DNA of 64,000 nt from Pseudomonas furukawaii. Lineage in GTDB: Bacteria > Pseudomonadota > Gammaproteobacteria > Pseudomonadales > Pseudomonadaceae. Location: assembly GCF_002355475.1 (NCBI RefSeq), contig NZ_AP014862.1, positions 4,836,001 through 4,900,000 of the forward strand, written 5' to 3'. This document shows, one piece after another, positions 49,574-61,320 of this stretch (the first letter of the stretch is position 1; each line of letters begins with the position of its first letter). A program made the translations under genes and the position numbers. The notes beneath the pieces are model-generated. The model saw nothing but the letters and a program-made list of their open reading frames with translations. It did not search any database and was not told the DNA's origin.

Positions 49574-52147
49574 ATGAGTCAGAGCGATCTCAGCGAACAC
49601 ACCCCGATGATGCAGCAGTACTGGAAGCTGAAGAACCAGCATCCGGATCAACTGATGTTCTATCGCATGGGCGACTTCTACGAGATCTTCTACGAGGACG
49701 CCAAGAAGGCCGCCAAACTGCTGGACATCACCCTGACGGCACGGGGCCAGTCTGCGGGCAAGTCGATTCCCATGGCAGGCATCCCCTTCCACTCGGTGGA
49801 GGGCTACCTCGCCAAGCTGGTGAAACTTGGCGAATCCGTGGTGATCTGCGAGCAGATTGGCGACCCGGCCACCAGCAAGGGGCCGGTGGAGCGTCAGGTG
49901 GTTCGCATCATCACCCCTGGCACCGTGAGCGACGAGGCGTTGCTGGATGAACGCCGCGACAACCTGCTGGCTGCCGTGCTCGGGGACGAACGCCTGTTCG
50001 GCCTGGCGGTGCTGGATATCACCAGTGGCCGCTTCACCGTGCAGGAAATCAAGGGCTGGGAGAATCTGCTGGCTGAACTGGAACGCCTGAACCCTGCGGA
50101 ACTGCTGATTCCGGACGATTGGCCTCAGGGGCTTCCAGCAGAGAAGCGTCGAGGTGTGCGGCGCCGCGCGCCCTGGGACTTCGACCGCGACTCCGCCAGA
50201 AAAAGCCTCTGCCAGCAATTCGGCGTTCAGGACCTCAAGGGCTTTGGCTGCGATGGCCTCACCCTGGCAATCGGCTCCGCCGGCTGCCTGCTGGCCTATG
50301 CGAAGGAAACCCAACGTACCGCCCTGCCCCACCTGCGCAGCCTGCGACACGAACGCATCGACGATACCGTGATCCTCGATGCCGCGACCCGTCGCAACCT
50401 CGAACTGGACGTCAACCTGTCAGGCGGCCGCGACAACACGCTGCAATCGGTGGTGGATCGATGCCAGACCGCCATGGGCAGCCGCCTGCTAAGCCGCTGG
50501 CTGAATCGCCCGCTGCGCGACCGGGCCGTTCTCGAGGCTCGTCAGAACGCCATTGATTGCCTGCTGGATCGCTATCGCTTCGAGAACCTTCAACCGCAGC
50601 TGAAGGAGATCGGCGACGTCGAGCGCGTTCTGGCGCGAATCGGCCTGCGCAATGCGCGCCCCAGAGACCTTGCCCGTCTACGCGATGCGCTGGCGGCCCT
50701 GCCCCAGTTGCAGGCCGCCATGACCGAACTCGACGTACCCCACCTGCAGACCCTGGCCGGCAGCATCCGCACTTACCCGGAGCTCGCGGACCTGCTGAGC
50801 CGCGCCATCATCGACAATCCTCCTGCCGTGATTCGCGACGGTGGCGTCATCAAGACCGGCTATGACCCCGAGCTGGACGAACTCCAGGCGCTGAGCGAGA
50901 ACGCCGGCCAGTACCTGATGGACCTGGAGGCGCGCGAGAAGGCGCGCACCGGCCTGCCCAACCTCAAGGTGGGCTACAACCGTATCCACGGCTACTACAT
51001 CGAACTGCCCCGAGTGCAGGCCGAGCAAGCGCCGGCGGACTACATACGCCGCCAGACCCTCAAAGGCGCCGAGCGCTTCATCACTCCCGAACTGAAGGCC
51101 TTCGAGGACAAGGCGCTGTCGGCCAAGAGCCGGGCGCTGGCGCGGGAAAAGCTGCTCTACGACGAACTGCTGGACCTGCTCATCGAGCAGCTGGCGCCCT
51201 TGCAGGACACCGCTGCCGCCCTGGCGGAGCTGGACGTACTGAGCAACTTCGCCGAACGCGCACTCAACCTCGACCTGAACCGCCCTCGATTCGTTGAAGA
51301 GCCCTGCATGCGAATCAACCAGGGGCGTCATCCCGTAGTGGAACAGGTGCTCGACACGCCTTTCGTGGCCAACGACCTCAACCTCGACGACGCGACACGC
51401 ATGCTGGTCATCACCGGCCCGAACATGGGGGGTAAGTCCACCTACATGCGCCAGACCGCGCTCATCGTGCTCCTCGCCCACATAGGTTGCTTCGTGCCAG
51501 CGGCCGGGTGCGAGCTATCCCTGGTGGACCGCATATTCACGCGCATCGGCTCCAGCGATGACCTCGCCGGCGGTCGATCCACCTTCATGGTCGAGATGAG
51601 CGAAACCGCCAACATCCTGCACAACGCAAGCTCCAACAGCCTGGTGCTCATGGACGAAGTCGGCCGTGGCACCAGCACCTTCGATGGCCTCTCGCTGGCA
51701 TGGGCTGCTGCCGAGCATCTCGCCCGCCTACGTGCCTTCACATTGTTCGCGACTCACTATTTCGAGCTGACGGTCCTGCCAGAGAGCGAGCCGGTCGTCG
51801 CCAACGTGCACCTCAATGCCACCGAGCACAATGATCGCATCGTGTTTCTGCACCACGTGCTTCCAGGCCCGGCAAGCCAGAGCTACGGCCTCGCGGTAGC
51901 GCAACTGGCGGGTGTTCCGGGCGCTGTAATCCAACGTGCCCGGGAGCACCTCGCACGCCTGGAAACCACCAGCCTTCCCCACGAGATCCCCCAGGCTGCC
52001 CCGGGAAGGCCCACTGCGCCGATGCAAAGCGACCTGTTCGCCAGCCTGCCACACCCGGTCCTCGATGAATTGTCGAGGATCAAACCGGATGATCTCACCC
52101 CCCGGCAGGCACTCGAGCTGTTATATACACTGAAGACACGCCTCTAA
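49574..52147 (+). CDS. mutS: DNA mismatch repair protein MutS
   Basis: An 857-residue mismatch sensor. [28 protein letters not shown] contains the mismatch-probing Phe-X-Glu (FYE) motif. Domains I-V are complete; the ATPase has Walker [14 protein letters not shown] near residue 620, the [25 protein letters not shown] signature, and Walker [17 protein letters not shown]. The C-terminal QAPGRP-rich linker and tetramerisation end are present. Start at 49574 chosen by AAGG spacing and homologue length. Confidence 0.98.
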   Translation: MSQSDLSEHTPMMQQYWKLKNQHPDQLMFYRMGDFYEIFYEDAKKAAKLLDITLTARGQSAGKSIPMAGIPFHSVEGYLAKLVKLGESVVICEQIGDPATSKGPVERQVVRIITPGTVSDEALLDERRDNLLAAVLGDERLFGLAVLDITSGRFTVQEIKGWENLLAELERLNPAELLIPDDWPQGLPAEKRRGVRRRAPWDFDRDSARKSLCQQFGVQDLKGFGCDGLTLAIGSAGCLLAYAKETQRTALPHLRSLRHERIDDTVILDAATRRNLELDVNLSGGRDNTLQSVVDRCQTAMGSRLLSRWLNRPLRDRAVLEARQNAIDCLLDRYRFENLQPQLKEIGDVERVLARIGLRNARPRDLARLRDALAALPQLQAAMTELDVPHLQTLAGSIRTYPELADLLSRAIIDNPPAVIRDGGVIKTGYDPELDELQALSENAGQYLMDLEAREKARTGLPNLKVGYNRIHGYYIELPRVQAEQAPADYIRRQTLKGAERFITPELKAFEDKALSAKSRALAREKLLYDELLDLLIEQLAPLQDTAAALAELDVLSNFAERALNLDLNRPRFVEEPCMRINQGRHPVVEQVLDTPFVANDLNLDDATRMLVITGPNMGGKSTYMRQTALIVLLAHIGCFVPAAGCELSLVDRIFTRIGSSDDLAGGRSTFMVEMSETANILHNASSNSLVLMDEVGRGTSTFDGLSLAWAAAEHLARLRAFTLFATHYFELTVLPESEPVVANVHLNATEHNDRIVFLHHVLPGPASQSYGLAVAQLAGVPGAVIQRAREHLARLETTSLPHEIPQAAPGRPTAPMQSDLFASLPHPVLDELSRIKPDDLTPRQALELLYTLKTRL

Positions 52148-52288
52148 CCCTTGGCCCCCACAAGCTGCTAGAATCCCGCGCGCTCTGGAACAAGCCGGGA
52201 GAACAGCCTGCCCCAAAATCGTGAGTTCCAGCGCCGAGAAGCCTGATCTAGAAGGCTTCCGTGCCGCCGCTTGAGGAGAAGAATAGAA

Positions 52289-52612
52289 ATGACCTTCGTC
52301 GTCACCGACAACTGCATCAAATGCAAATACACCGACTGTGTGGAAGTCTGTCCGGTGGACTGCTTCTACGAAGGCCCGAACTTCCTGGTCATTCATCCGG
52401 ATGAGTGCATCGACTGCGCACTTTGCGAACCCGAATGTCCGGCACAGGCCATCTTCTCCGAGGATGAGGTGCCTGAGGACATGCAGGAGTTCACCGAACT
52501 GAACCGAGATCTGGCCGAAGTCTGGCCGAACATAACCGAGAAGAAGGATCCGCTACCCGACGCCGAGGAGTGGGATGGCGTCAAGGGCAAGCTGCAGCAC
52601 CTCGAGCGCTAA
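52289..52612 (+). CDS. fdxA: 7Fe ferredoxin FdxA
   Basis: A 107-residue ferredoxin with a [3Fe-4S] and a [4Fe-4S] cluster. [25 protein letters not shown] and [16 protein letters not shown] hold the cysteines in the pattern of Azotobacter FdI-type proteins. Acidic C-terminal tail. The FprA reductase encoded 11 kb away is a plausible partner. Downstream is rsmZ on the other strand. Confidence 0.97.
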   Translation: MTFVVTDNCIKCKYTDCVEVCPVDCFYEGPNFLVIHPDECIDCALCEPECPAQAIFSEDEVPEDMQEFTELNRDLAEVWPNITEKKDPLPDAEEWDGVKGKLQHLER

Positions 52613-52628
52613 CTCGCGACAGATATAC

Positions 52629-52655
52629 AAAAAGGCCCGCAATGCGGGCCTTTTT
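52629..52655 (+). terminator. fdxA terminator
   Basis: GGCCCGC-AAT-GCGGGCC flanked by A5 and T5, so it can act in both directions, also behind rsmZ. Confidence 0.9.
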
Positions 52656-52670
52656 GCTTTCCTGCGGACG

Positions 52671-52802
52671 AAAAAAGGGGCGGGGGATACCCGCCCACTC
52701 TTTTGTCCCTACTCCCTGTATTCCTTGCTCATCATCCTGATGGATCGCATCCGGCGATGTCCTGACCGAATTCCTTCTCGGCCTGCGTTCATCCTGAACG
52801 CA
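52671..52802 (-). ncRNA. rsmZ: Regulatory RNA RsmZ
   Basis: About 130 nt on the minus strand between fdxA and rpoS, the known rsmZ locus. It has repeated GGA motifs in hairpin loops: GCGTTC-AGGAT-GAACGC, CCGA...AGGA...TCGG, ATCGC-CGGAT-GCGAT and CATC-AGGA-TGATG, then unpaired AAGGA and AGGGA, and ends in a GGGCGGG/CCCGCCC-type terminator with T6. A TAATAT -10 element at 52809-52814 sets the start near 52802. It sequesters RsmA/RsmE. Confidence 0.9.
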
Positions 52803-52974
52803 AGTGAGATATTAGCGATCTGTGGCGACCAGGCAACTCGACAGAACCGTAGTCTCAGGCAAGACCAATGACACTGGAAAACAAAAAAACCTTTTAATTC
52901 AAATAGATATAAAAACTGTCGTTGCGTTTTTCGCTTTTTGCTAGCAGCAACTTCCAGTAATCACGTACGCACTT

Positions 52975-52992
52975 TGTAAGCGATCTCTTACA
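52975..52992 (-). promoter_or_regulatory. GacA upstream activating sequence of rsmZ
   Basis: TGTAAG-CGATCT-CTTACA, an exact match to the palindromic GacA box TGTAAG-N6-CTTACA, about 180 bases upstream of the inferred rsmZ start. Confidence 0.9.
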
Positions 52993-53073
52993 TGAACAAA
53001 GTTAGAAGACCTCTGATTAACCCCACCGGCTCATTTCCGCCAGAAACGGCCACGGGCATTCTATGCTCGCAAG

Positions 53074-53097
53074 AAAAAGCCCGGCCAAGGCCGGGCT
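53074..53097 (-). terminator. rpoS terminator
   Basis: AGCCCGGCC-TT-GGCCGGGCT followed on the minus strand by T5, 19 bases after the rpoS stop. Confidence 0.88.
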
Positions 53098-53115
53098 CGA
53101 TCTCGGGGTCAGTGA

Positions 53116-54120
53116 TTACTGGAACAACGCATCACTGGAGAGGCCGTTCTTCTCCAGGATCTCACGAAGGCGCTTGAGCGCTTCGACCTGGATCTGGCGA
53201 ACCCGCTCACGGGTAAGGCCGATTTCCTGCCCCACTTCCTCGAGCGTGCAGCTTTCATGGCCTCGCAGGCCGAAACGACGCACCACAACTTCACGCTGTT
53301 TATCGGTCAGTTCGGAAAGCCACTGATCGATGCTCTGCGAAAGATCATCATCCTGCAGCAATTCACAGGGGTCGGTAGGACGGTCGTCCGTGAGGGTGTC
53401 CAGCAGTGTCTTGTCGGAATCGGGCCCCAATGAAACATCCACCGACGTGACCCGTTCGTTGAGGCCGAGCATGCGCTTGACCTCCTCGACCGGCTTCTCC
53501 AGGAGGTTGGCGATCTCTTCCGGTGAGGGTTCGTGATCCAGCTTCTGGGTCAGTTCGCGGGCTGCACGAAGGTAGACATTCAGCTCTTTGACCACATGGA
53601 TCGGCAGTCGAATGGTCCGAGTCTGGTTCATGATGGCCCGTTCGATGGTCTGACGGATCCACCAAGTGGCGTAGGTGGAAAAGCGGAATCCTCGCTCCGG
53701 ATCGAATTTCTCCACGGCACGGATCAGGCCGAGATTGCCCTCTTCGATCAGGTCGAGCAGCGAGAGGCCACGATTGACGTAGCGTCGCGCGATCTTCACT
53801 ACGAGGCGGAGGTTGCTTTCGATCATGCGCTTGCGACCGGCAGGATCACCGCGCTGCGCCAAGCGCGCGAAATGCACTTCCTCTTCCGGGGTAAGCAGGG
53901 GGGAGAAACCGATTTCGTTGAGGTACAGCTGCGTCGCATCGAGCGCGCGGGTGTAATCGATGTACTTGTGTTGCTTGGGTGAGGTTGAATGCCGGGATTT
54001 GGCCGTAGGCAGAGGCGCGTCGTTCTCCTCGCTCAACGCTTCATCCAAAATGACGCCCGGCTCCAGGAGGAGCAGTTCGTCATCGACGTCAAACTCCGGC
54101 GCTTCTTTATTGAGTGCCAT
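53116..54120 (-). CDS. rpoS: RNA polymerase sigma factor RpoS
   Basis: A 334-residue stationary-phase and stress sigma factor. Region 1.2 [22 protein letters not shown]; region 2 [59 protein letters not shown]; region 3 [17 protein letters not shown]; region 4 [16 protein letters not shown]-type and [26 protein letters not shown]. The start at 54120 has AAGGGA nine bases upstream. The main promoter is normally within nlpD, upstream on the same strand. Confidence 0.98.
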   Translation of the reverse strand: MALNKEAPEFDVDDELLLLEPGVILDEALSEENDAPLPTAKSRHSTSPKQHKYIDYTRALDATQLYLNEIGFSPLLTPEEEVHFARLAQRGDPAGRKRMIESNLRLVVKIARRYVNRGLSLLDLIEEGNLGLIRAVEKFDPERGFRFSTYATWWIRQTIERAIMNQTRTIRLPIHVVKELNVYLRAARELTQKLDHEPSPEEIANLLEKPVEEVKRMLGLNERVTSVDVSLGPDSDKTLLDTLTDDRPTDPCELLQDDDLSQSIDQWLSELTDKQREVVVRRFGLRGHESCTLEEVGQEIGLTRERVRQIQVEALKRLREILEKNGLSSDALFQ

Positions 54121-54226
54121 TGTTGTTGTCCCTTGCTGAGTTCGACAACAAGCCCTGGCGAAGCCTTCTTTCCCTGGCCCGCCTGAGCCCGTCCTTACCT
54201 CGCGACTGAACGGGCCGAACAACGGA

Positions 54227-55066
54227 TCAACGACGTGGCAGGTATTGCAGCGGATCTACAGGTTTACCTTGACGGCGAATCTCAAAATGAAGCTTCACCC
54301 GGTCTGTTCCCGTTGAGCCCATCTCGGCAATTGTCTGCCCGACCTTGACCTGCTGTCCCTCCCGCACCAGCAGCCTGCGGTTGTGTCCATAGGCGCTCAC
54401 GTAGGTATCGCTGTGTTTGATGATGACCAATTCGCCGTAGCCCCGTAATCCACTTCCGGCGTATACAACTGAACCATCTGACGCAGCCAGGACAGGCTGG
54501 CCTAATTCCCCTGCGATATCAATCCCTTTATTCAAACTTCCGTTTGACGAAAAACGACCGATCAAGGGCCCACTGGCAGGCCATACCCATCCGCTTGCAG
54601 ACCGCGCGCCAGACGCATTCTTCGTGGCAATGGGGGGCTGTACGACGGCTGTCTGCGGCTGCGACCTGGGAGGGACGACTGGTTGTTGCGGCTGCACGGA
54701 CGGACGACTTGCTACTCCACTGCCAGTGACCGGTTTGCGGGTGACAGGGGCCGTTGCGATGGCAGTCGGACGCGATTGGCCCTGACCATCGAAGCGAATG
54801 ATCTGGCCTGGCCGGATCACATAGGGCGCACCGATACCGTTTCGCGCTGCCAGGGCTTTCCAGTCCCAGCCAAACCGAAAGGCGATGGAATAGAGCGTGT
54901 CGCCTCGCTGGACGCGGTACTGGCCGCTGGTGACGGGTTGTCGCTGCTGGGTGGTCGCCGGGTGATCACGATCCACCACGCTGACACTGGTTTTCTGGCT
55001 ACTGGAGCAACCGGCCAGCAGTATGCCTATGGCGATTGCGGGCAACCAAGCGAGCCTATTACCCAT
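54227..55066 (-). CDS. nlpD: Lipoprotein NlpD, LysM and M23 domains
   Basis: A 279-residue outer membrane lipoprotein, counted from [20 protein letters not shown], whose lipobox Cys is residue 20; AGAGGA six bases before this ATG favours it over ATGs at 55099 and 55090. A LysM domain ([24 protein letters not shown]) follows, then a Pro/Gln linker and a C-terminal M23 domain. The first M23 metal site reads NKGIDIAG, not HxxxD, so it is catalytically dead and likely activates cell-division amidase. It is upstream of rpoS on the same strand. Confidence 0.93.
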   Translation of the reverse strand: MGNRLAWLPAIAIGILLAGCSSSQKTSVSVVDRDHPATTQQRQPVTSGQYRVQRGDTLYSIAFRFGWDWKALAARNGIGAPYVIRPGQIIRFDGQGQSRPTAIATAPVTRKPVTGSGVASRPSVQPQQPVVPPRSQPQTAVVQPPIATKNASGARSASGWVWPASGPLIGRFSSNGSLNKGIDIAGELGQPVLAASDGSVVYAGSGLRGYGELVIIKHSDTYVSAYGHNRRLLVREGQQVKVGQTIAEMGSTGTDRVKLHFEIRRQGKPVDPLQYLPRR

Positions 55067-55249
55067 GCTGATCCTCTGCCGAATGGCCATCAGGCTCACT
55101 CTCGTCCCCTTTTCCCAACAGTCCTAGTAAATGAATATTGTGCCGGAAATATCCAGACCGGCCAGCCGCCTACCGCACAAAGTGAGGCGCGGCGCCAGCC
55201 GTGCGATGCGTAAGAAAGCGATCCGCGACGCCGGTTCCCTCAGTGCGGA

Positions 55250-55927
55250 TCAGGCCAGAGGGCCATTCAGGAGTGGAACGAAGCGCACGGCGTCCAGCAC
55301 ATGCCTGGCGAAGCCATGCTCCTCGCGGATGATCAGCATCAGTTGCTGGACATCGCCGGCCCCGACCGGAATCACAAGACGTCCGCCGGGGGCGAGCTGA
55401 TCGAGCAGCGCCTGGGGCACGTCCGCCGCCGCCGCCGTCACTATGATGCCGTTGTAAGGAGCAAGCGCCGGCCAACCTTCCCAGCCATCGCCCCAACGGA
55501 ACACCACATTGCGCAGGTTCAATTCGGCAAGTCGCTCCTTGGCCCTGTCCTGCAGCACCTGGATACGCTCCACGGAAAAGACCCGCTCCACCAGCTGGGC
55601 GAGGATCGCCGTCTGGTATCCGGACCCCGTCCCCACCTCCAGCACCTTGTCCAGCGGTCCCGCCGCCAGCAGCAACTCGGTCATGCGGGCGACCATGTAC
55701 GGCTGGGAGATGGTCTGGTTATGCCCGATGGGTAAGGCCGTATCCTCGTAGGCACGATGAGCCAGCGCCTCGTCGACGAACATGTGCCGAGGTGTGCGGC
55801 GAATGGTTTCCAGCACGCGGGCATTCGACAGCCCTTCCTCGTACAGCCTCTGGATCAGGCGCTCGCGGGTGCGCTGGGAGGTCATGCCGATCCCGCGGCG
55901 CATCAGGTCATCCTGCTCCCGAGGCAT
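55250..55927 (-). CDS. pcm: Protein-L-isoaspartate O-methyltransferase
   Basis: A 225-residue repair enzyme that methylates isoaspartyl residues. [19 protein letters not shown], the SAM-binding [15 protein letters not shown] and [20 protein letters not shown] are family motifs. The ATG at 55927 overlaps the surE stop; a second candidate start at 55885 ([10 protein letters not shown]) gives the 211-residue form listed for P. aeruginosa as I recall. Either may be right. It lies upstream of nlpD. Confidence 0.93.
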   Translation of the reverse strand: MPREQDDLMRRGIGMTSQRTRERLIQRLYEEGLSNARVLETIRRTPRHMFVDEALAHRAYEDTALPIGHNQTISQPYMVARMTELLLAAGPLDKVLEVGTGSGYQTAILAQLVERVFSVERIQVLQDRAKERLAELNLRNVVFRWGDGWEGWPALAPYNGIIVTAAAADVPQALLDQLAPGGRLVIPVGAGDVQQLMLIIREEHGFARHVLDAVRFVPLLNGPLA

Positions 55928-56676
55928 CAGAGCAAACCCTCCAGCCAGCCATCCAGGACTCGGAAGGCCTCATTGAAGGTTCGGTCGAACTGCAGCGGCG
56001 TTACCGACACATAGCCCTGCATCACCGCGTGGAAGTCGGTACCCGGTCCGCCATCCTCGGCGTCACCAGCGGCCGATATCCAGTACCCCTCCTTGCCACG
56101 GGGATTGACCACCTTCACTGGCGCCGCCGCACGGGCACGATGGCCCAGACGGGTCAGCTGGATACCGCCGATACGTTCCAGCGGCAGGTTGGGAATGTTC
56201 ACGTTGAGCACGGTGCGCGGCGGGAGGTCCAACCGGTCGTGGGCCGCCACCAACCGCCGGGCGATATGCGCGGCGGTAGGCAGGTTGTCCGCCTGGCGCG
56301 ACAGCAGGGAAAAGGCGAAGGCCGGTAGGCCGAGGAAACGGCCTTCCAGCGCGGCCGCCACGGTACCGGAATAGAGGACGTCGTCCCCCAGGTTGGCCCC
56401 GAGGTTGATCCCCGAGACCACCATGTCAGGAAGCGTCTCCAGCAGACCATTCAGCCCCAGGTGCACGCAATCGGTGGGCGTGCCGTTGAGGCTGATGAAG
56501 CCATTGTCCAGCCGACCGGGATGCAGCGGACGATCCAGGGTCAGGGAACTGCTGGCACCACTCTTGTCCTGGTCCGGTGCGATGACCACGCAGTCGGCGT
56601 AATCCTCGAGCGCACCATGCAGGGCGGCGATACCGGGGGCATTCACCCCGTCGTCGTTGGAAATCAGAATGCGCAT
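55927..56676 (-). CDS. surE: 5'-nucleotidase SurE
   Basis: A 249-residue stationary-phase nucleotidase. [16 protein letters not shown] carries the metal-binding ND-D pair, followed by [18 protein letters not shown] and [24 protein letters not shown], the conserved SGIN loop. It overlaps truD at its 5' end and pcm at its 3' end, in the conserved truD-surE-pcm-nlpD-rpoS order. Confidence 0.97.
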   Translation of the reverse strand: MRILISNDDGVNAPGIAALHGALEDYADCVVIAPDQDKSGASSSLTLDRPLHPGRLDNGFISLNGTPTDCVHLGLNGLLETLPDMVVSGINLGANLGDDVLYSGTVAAALEGRFLGLPAFAFSLLSRQADNLPTAAHIARRLVAAHDRLDLPPRTVLNVNIPNLPLERIGGIQLTRLGHRARAAAPVKVVNPRGKEGYWISAAGDAEDGGPGTDFHAVMQGYVSVTPLQFDRTFNEAFRVLDGWLEGLL

Positions 56677-57722
56677 GGGTTTTCCGTCTGCCCTGCCGGC
56701 AGCAGATCGACGAGCTCACGCACCACTGCGGTGGCGAAGCATCCAGCCGGCAGGACGAATTCCAGTTGCAGAACGTCAGGCTCCGGATAATGCCATGTAA
56801 GACCGCCAATGGGGAGGCGGAGGATGCGCCGTTCGTGCGCAAGTCCTGCTTCAGCCAGCCAGCGGCACAGTGCCATCTCCGTGTCCGCGACACTGTCCTC
56901 CAGCGCTTGGGGCGCTCCGGTGGCGGGTGAAGGACCTGCGCCCCAGAGCGGTCCGGTGGGATGAAGATCCAGAGCCTCCAGACGTGGATCGCTGCACTCC
57001 ATCTCTCCCGCTGCGAAGAAGCTTCGACTGTCGGTGAAGGCCAGCAGATCCCCCGCTTGGGCCCTGTCCCAGGTGCCGGCGGCGATGCGCTCGGCCAGTA
57101 CCCGATTGAACAGGTAACTGCGCGCCGACGAGAGCAATCGCGAGCGCAAGTTGCGCTGCACGGGCAATTCCCGTCGTTCGGCGAAGGCGCGGGCATCGAC
57201 GACGTTGCCACCGCCGTGGCCGAAGCGCTGCAAGCCGAAATAATTCGGCACGCCTGCGACCGCAAGACGTTTGAGGCGCGACTCGAGGCCCGCCCGGTCA
57301 GCCTCGAGACGCGTCAGGCGCAGGGTGAAACCATTGGCCGAATGGGCACCCCGCTGCAGCTTGCGCTTGTGGCGAACCGATTTCAGGATGCGCAGGTTGG
57401 CGCCCTCGGCTGCCGAAAGGTCCGGATCGACCTTGCCGGGCAAATGGAGGCTGAACCACTGGCGAGTCAGCGCCTGGCGATCCTTGAGGCCGGCATAGCT
57501 CAACACCTTGATGGGTACGCCGGCGGCACGGGCGATACGCCGCGCAGCCTCCTCGGTATTCAGCTCGCGCTTTTCCACCCATAGCCACAGATGCTCTCCC
57601 TCACCGGCCAGGGGGATATCGAGCACCTCGTCAACCTGGAAGTCCTCCGCAACCGCCTTCAGCTGCGCCTGCCCGAGGGGCTCGCCATGGGCGCGGGGCC
57701 CCAGCAGTTCCAGTTCGGTCAT
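56664..57722 (-). CDS. truD: tRNA pseudouridine13 synthase TruD
   Basis: A 352-residue pseudouridine synthase for U13 of tRNA-Glu. [38 protein letters not shown], the catalytic Asp in [17 protein letters not shown] near residue 81 and [17 protein letters not shown] are family motifs. It begins four bases into ispF (ATGA overlap) and its 3' end overlaps surE by 13 bases. Confidence 0.97.
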   Translation of the reverse strand: MTELELLGPRAHGEPLGQAQLKAVAEDFQVDEVLDIPLAGEGEHLWLWVEKRELNTEEAARRIARAAGVPIKVLSYAGLKDRQALTRQWFSLHLPGKVDPDLSAAEGANLRILKSVRHKRKLQRGAHSANGFTLRLTRLEADRAGLESRLKRLAVAGVPNYFGLQRFGHGGGNVVDARAFAERRELPVQRNLRSRLLSSARSYLFNRVLAERIAAGTWDRAQAGDLLAFTDSRSFFAAGEMECSDPRLEALDLHPTGPLWGAGPSPATGAPQALEDSVADTEMALCRWLAEAGLAHERRILRLPIGGLTWHYPEPDVLQLEFVLPAGCFATAVVRELVDLLPAGQTENPCAF

Positions 57723-58192
57723 ACCGGCAGCAACAGGGCCACCGCGTGCACGGCGATGCCCTCCTCACGGCCCGTGAAACCGAGCTTCTCGGTGGTGGTC
57801 GCCTTGACGTTGACCTGATCCATCTCGACGCCGAGGTCCGCGGCGATGTGGCCGCGCATGGCCTCGACATGAGGGGCCATCTTGGGTGCCTGGGCGACGA
57901 TGGTGGCGTCGACGTTACCCACCCTCCAGCCCTTGGCCCGGACCTGGGCGAGTACGTGGCGCAGCAGCACTCGGCTGTCTGCCCCCTTGAACTGCGGATC
58001 GGTATCGGGGAAGTGCCTGCCGATATCGCCCAGCGCGGCGGCCCCCAGCAAGGCATCGGAGAGCGCGTGCAGCAGCACATCGCCGTCGGAGTGGGCGACA
58101 AGCCCGAATCTGTGAGGAATACGCACGCCGCCTAGGGTGATGAAATCCCCCTCGCCGAAACGATGCACGTCGTAGCCATGGCCAATACGCAT
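57719..58192 (-). CDS. ispF: 2-C-methyl-D-erythritol 2,4-cyclodiphosphate synthase IspF
   Basis: A 157-residue MEP-pathway enzyme. [12 protein letters not shown] gives the zinc-binding Asp and His (D8, H10), [40 protein letters not shown] the active-site core, and [21 protein letters not shown] the C-terminal signature. The ATG sits at the end of an intrinsic terminator. Unlike E. coli, ispD is elsewhere (61.3 kb). Confidence 0.98.
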   Translation of the reverse strand: MRIGHGYDVHRFGEGDFITLGGVRIPHRFGLVAHSDGDVLLHALSDALLGAAALGDIGRHFPDTDPQFKGADSRVLLRHVLAQVRAKGWRVGNVDATIVAQAPKMAPHVEAMRGHIAADLGVEMDQVNVKATTTEKLGFTGREEGIAVHAVALLLPV

Positions 58193-58195
58193 GAT

Positions 58196-58222
58196 GAAAA
58201 ACGCCCTGAAAAGTCAGGGCGT
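58196..58222 (-). terminator. Terminator directly upstream of the ispF start
   Basis: ACGCCCTGA-CTTT-TCAGGGCGT followed by T5 on the minus strand, ending four bases before the ispF ATG. It should stop fghA transcription. Its 3' arm carries AGGG, the only ribosome-site-like sequence before ispF. Confidence 0.8.
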
Positions 58223-58275
58223 GATTCTAACTGAAAGCGCGAGGCTGCAAGTCAGGGCCTCCCACACCACCGACG

Positions 58276-59124
58276 TCAATGAGCCGACAACGCTTCGGAG
58301 TGGTGCCGCAGGTGATCATCGATGAAGCTGGCGATGAAGTAGTAGCTGTGGTCGTAGCCCGGTTGCAGCCGCAGCGTCAGCGGATACCCGGCGGACCGTG
58401 CCGCGGCCTGGAGCGCTTCGGGTTTGAGCTGGTTGACCAGGAAGTCGTCGCGATCGCCCTGGTCCACCAGGATCGGCAGTTTCTCGTTGGTTTCGGCCAG
58501 CAGCGCGCAGGCGTCCCACTCCCGCCAGCGCGAACGGTCGTTCCCCAGGTATCGCCCCAGTGCCTTCTCTCCCCAGGGGCAGGCCATGGGATTGCTGATG
58601 GGCGCAAAGGCGGAAATCGACTGGTAGCGACCGGGATTGCGCAAGGCGCAGACCAGCGCACCGTGCCCCCCCATCGAGTGACCACTGATCCCGCGCTTTT
58701 CGGACACCGGGAAGTTCTCCTCGATCAACGCGGGCAGTTCGTGCACCACGTAGTCGTGCATCCGGTAGTGGCGCGCGTAGGGCTCCTGGGTCGCGTTGAC
58801 GTAGAAGCCTGCGCCAAGGCCGAAGTCCCAGGCGCCGTCGGGGTCGCCCGGAACCTCGGCCCCCCGGGGGCTGGTGTCGGGAGCGACGATGATCAGGCCC
58901 AGTTCCGCGGCCAGGCGCTGGGCACCGGCCTTCTGCATGAAGTTCTCGTCGGTGCAGGTCAGGCCCGAGAGCCAGTAGAGCACCGGCAGCCTGGCACCCT
59001 GCTCGGCCTGGGGCGGCAGGTAGACGGCGAATACCATGTCGCAGTTGAGGGTGCTGGAGCGGTGGCGATAGCGCTTGTGCCAGCCACCGAAGCTCTTGTT
59101 GCTGGAAACGATCTCAAGGGTCAT
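58276..59124 (-). CDS. fghA: S-formylglutathione hydrolase
   Basis: A 282-residue esterase-D-type serine hydrolase that releases formate from S-formylglutathione. The nucleophile elbow is [14 protein letters not shown] near residue 150, with [26 protein letters not shown] at the N-terminus, [14 protein letters not shown] (Asp) and [18 protein letters not shown] (His) completing the triad. It follows adhC on the same strand and is the second step of glutathione-dependent formaldehyde oxidation. Confidence 0.96.
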   Translation of the reverse strand: MTLEIVSSNKSFGGWHKRYRHRSSTLNCDMVFAVYLPPQAEQGARLPVLYWLSGLTCTDENFMQKAGAQRLAAELGLIIVAPDTSPRGAEVPGDPDGAWDFGLGAGFYVNATQEPYARHYRMHDYVVHELPALIEENFPVSEKRGISGHSMGGHGALVCALRNPGRYQSISAFAPISNPMACPWGEKALGRYLGNDRSRWREWDACALLAETNEKLPILVDQGDRDDFLVNQLKPEALQAAARSAGYPLTLRLQPGYDHSYYFIASFIDDHLRHHSEALSAH

Positions 59125-59197
59125 GGGGCCCTCCGGTCAGACGTGTAGCTCGAACTGGACGCTGCTGGCGAACACCCGCAGCGTCCGGCCTGGGCGA

Positions 59198-60379
<1,182 letters not shown>

Positions 60380-60413
60380 CTAGCAAAACTTTATTGCCGT
60401 GGAGGGATAATCA

Positions 60414-61304
60414 ATGAGTCTCTGGGAAGGCCTGGACGAGTTCGTCGCGGTCGCGGAATGCGGCCAGTTCACGGCGGCGGCCGAGCGCCTGGGCCTCTCT
60501 TCCTCCCATGTCAGCCGGCAGATCGCCCGCCTGGAAGAGCGCCTCCAGACACGCCTCTTCTACCGCAGCACCCGCAAGGTGGCGCTGACCGAGGCCGGGC
60601 AGACCTTCCTGCAGCATTGCCAGCGCCTGGTGGACGCGCGGGACGAAGCGCTGCGGGCGGTGAGCGACCTCGCCGGGGAACCCAAGGGCCTGCTGCGCAT
60701 GACCTGCGCCGTCGCCTATGGCGAGCGCTTCATCGTGCCGCTGGTGAACGCCTTCATGGCCCGTCACCCGCAATTGCGCGTGGACATCGAACTGAGCAAC
60801 CGCACCCTTGACCTGGTTCATGAAAGCCTGGACGTGGCGATCCGCCTGGGGCGGCTGCCGGACTCCCGCCTGATCGCCACGCGCCTTGCCCCCCGGGTGA
60901 TGTACCTGTGCGCGGCGCCATCCTACCTCGAACGCTATGGCCGGCCCCACAGCCTCTCGGAGCTGGCCAGGCACAACTGCCTGGTGGGCAGCTCGGATCA
61001 CTGGGACTTCCTGTTGCAGGGGCGGGAACACAGCATCCGCGTCCAAGGGAACTGGCGCTGCAACAGTGGACAGGCAGTGCTGGATGCCGCGCTGCGGGGC
61101 TTCGGCCTGTGCCAGCTGCCGGACTACTACGTGCTGGAGCACCTGAAAAGCGGGGAACTGGTCTCGCTGCTGGAGCAGCATCGGCCACCGAACACGGCCG
61201 TCTGGGCGCTTTATCCACAGCAGCGCCACCTCTCGCCCAAGGTGCGCCAACTGGTGGACTTCCTCAAGAGCGGCCTGGCGACGCGTCATCCCGTCGCGGA
61301 ATGA
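60414..61304 (+). CDS. gfnR: LysR-family regulator GfnR
   Basis: A 296-residue LysR-type regulator. The DNA-binding domain MSLWEGLDEFVAVAECGQFTAAAERLGLSSSHVSRQIARLEERL is followed by a substrate-binding domain with LLRMTCAVAYGERFIVPLVNAF. It is divergent from adhC-fghA, the arrangement of GfnR in P. aeruginosa, which activates glutathione-dependent formaldehyde detoxification. The AT-rich intergenic stretch 60340-60413 probably carries its sites. Confidence 0.88.
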   Translation: MSLWEGLDEFVAVAECGQFTAAAERLGLSSSHVSRQIARLEERLQTRLFYRSTRKVALTEAGQTFLQHCQRLVDARDEALRAVSDLAGEPKGLLRMTCAVAYGERFIVPLVNAFMARHPQLRVDIELSNRTLDLVHESLDVAIRLGRLPDSRLIATRLAPRVMYLCAAPSYLERYGRPHSLSELARHNCLVGSSDHWDFLLQGREHSIRVQGNWRCNSGQAVLDAALRGFGLCQLPDYYVLEHLKSGELVSLLEQHRPPNTAVWALYPQQRHLSPKVRQLVDFLKSGLATRHPVAE

Positions 61305-61320
61305 GGGGACACCCGGCGGC

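Noticed and set aside
53989-54186. Small plus-strand frame opposite rpoS start
   Set aside because: Antisense to the conserved rpoS N-terminus and leader.
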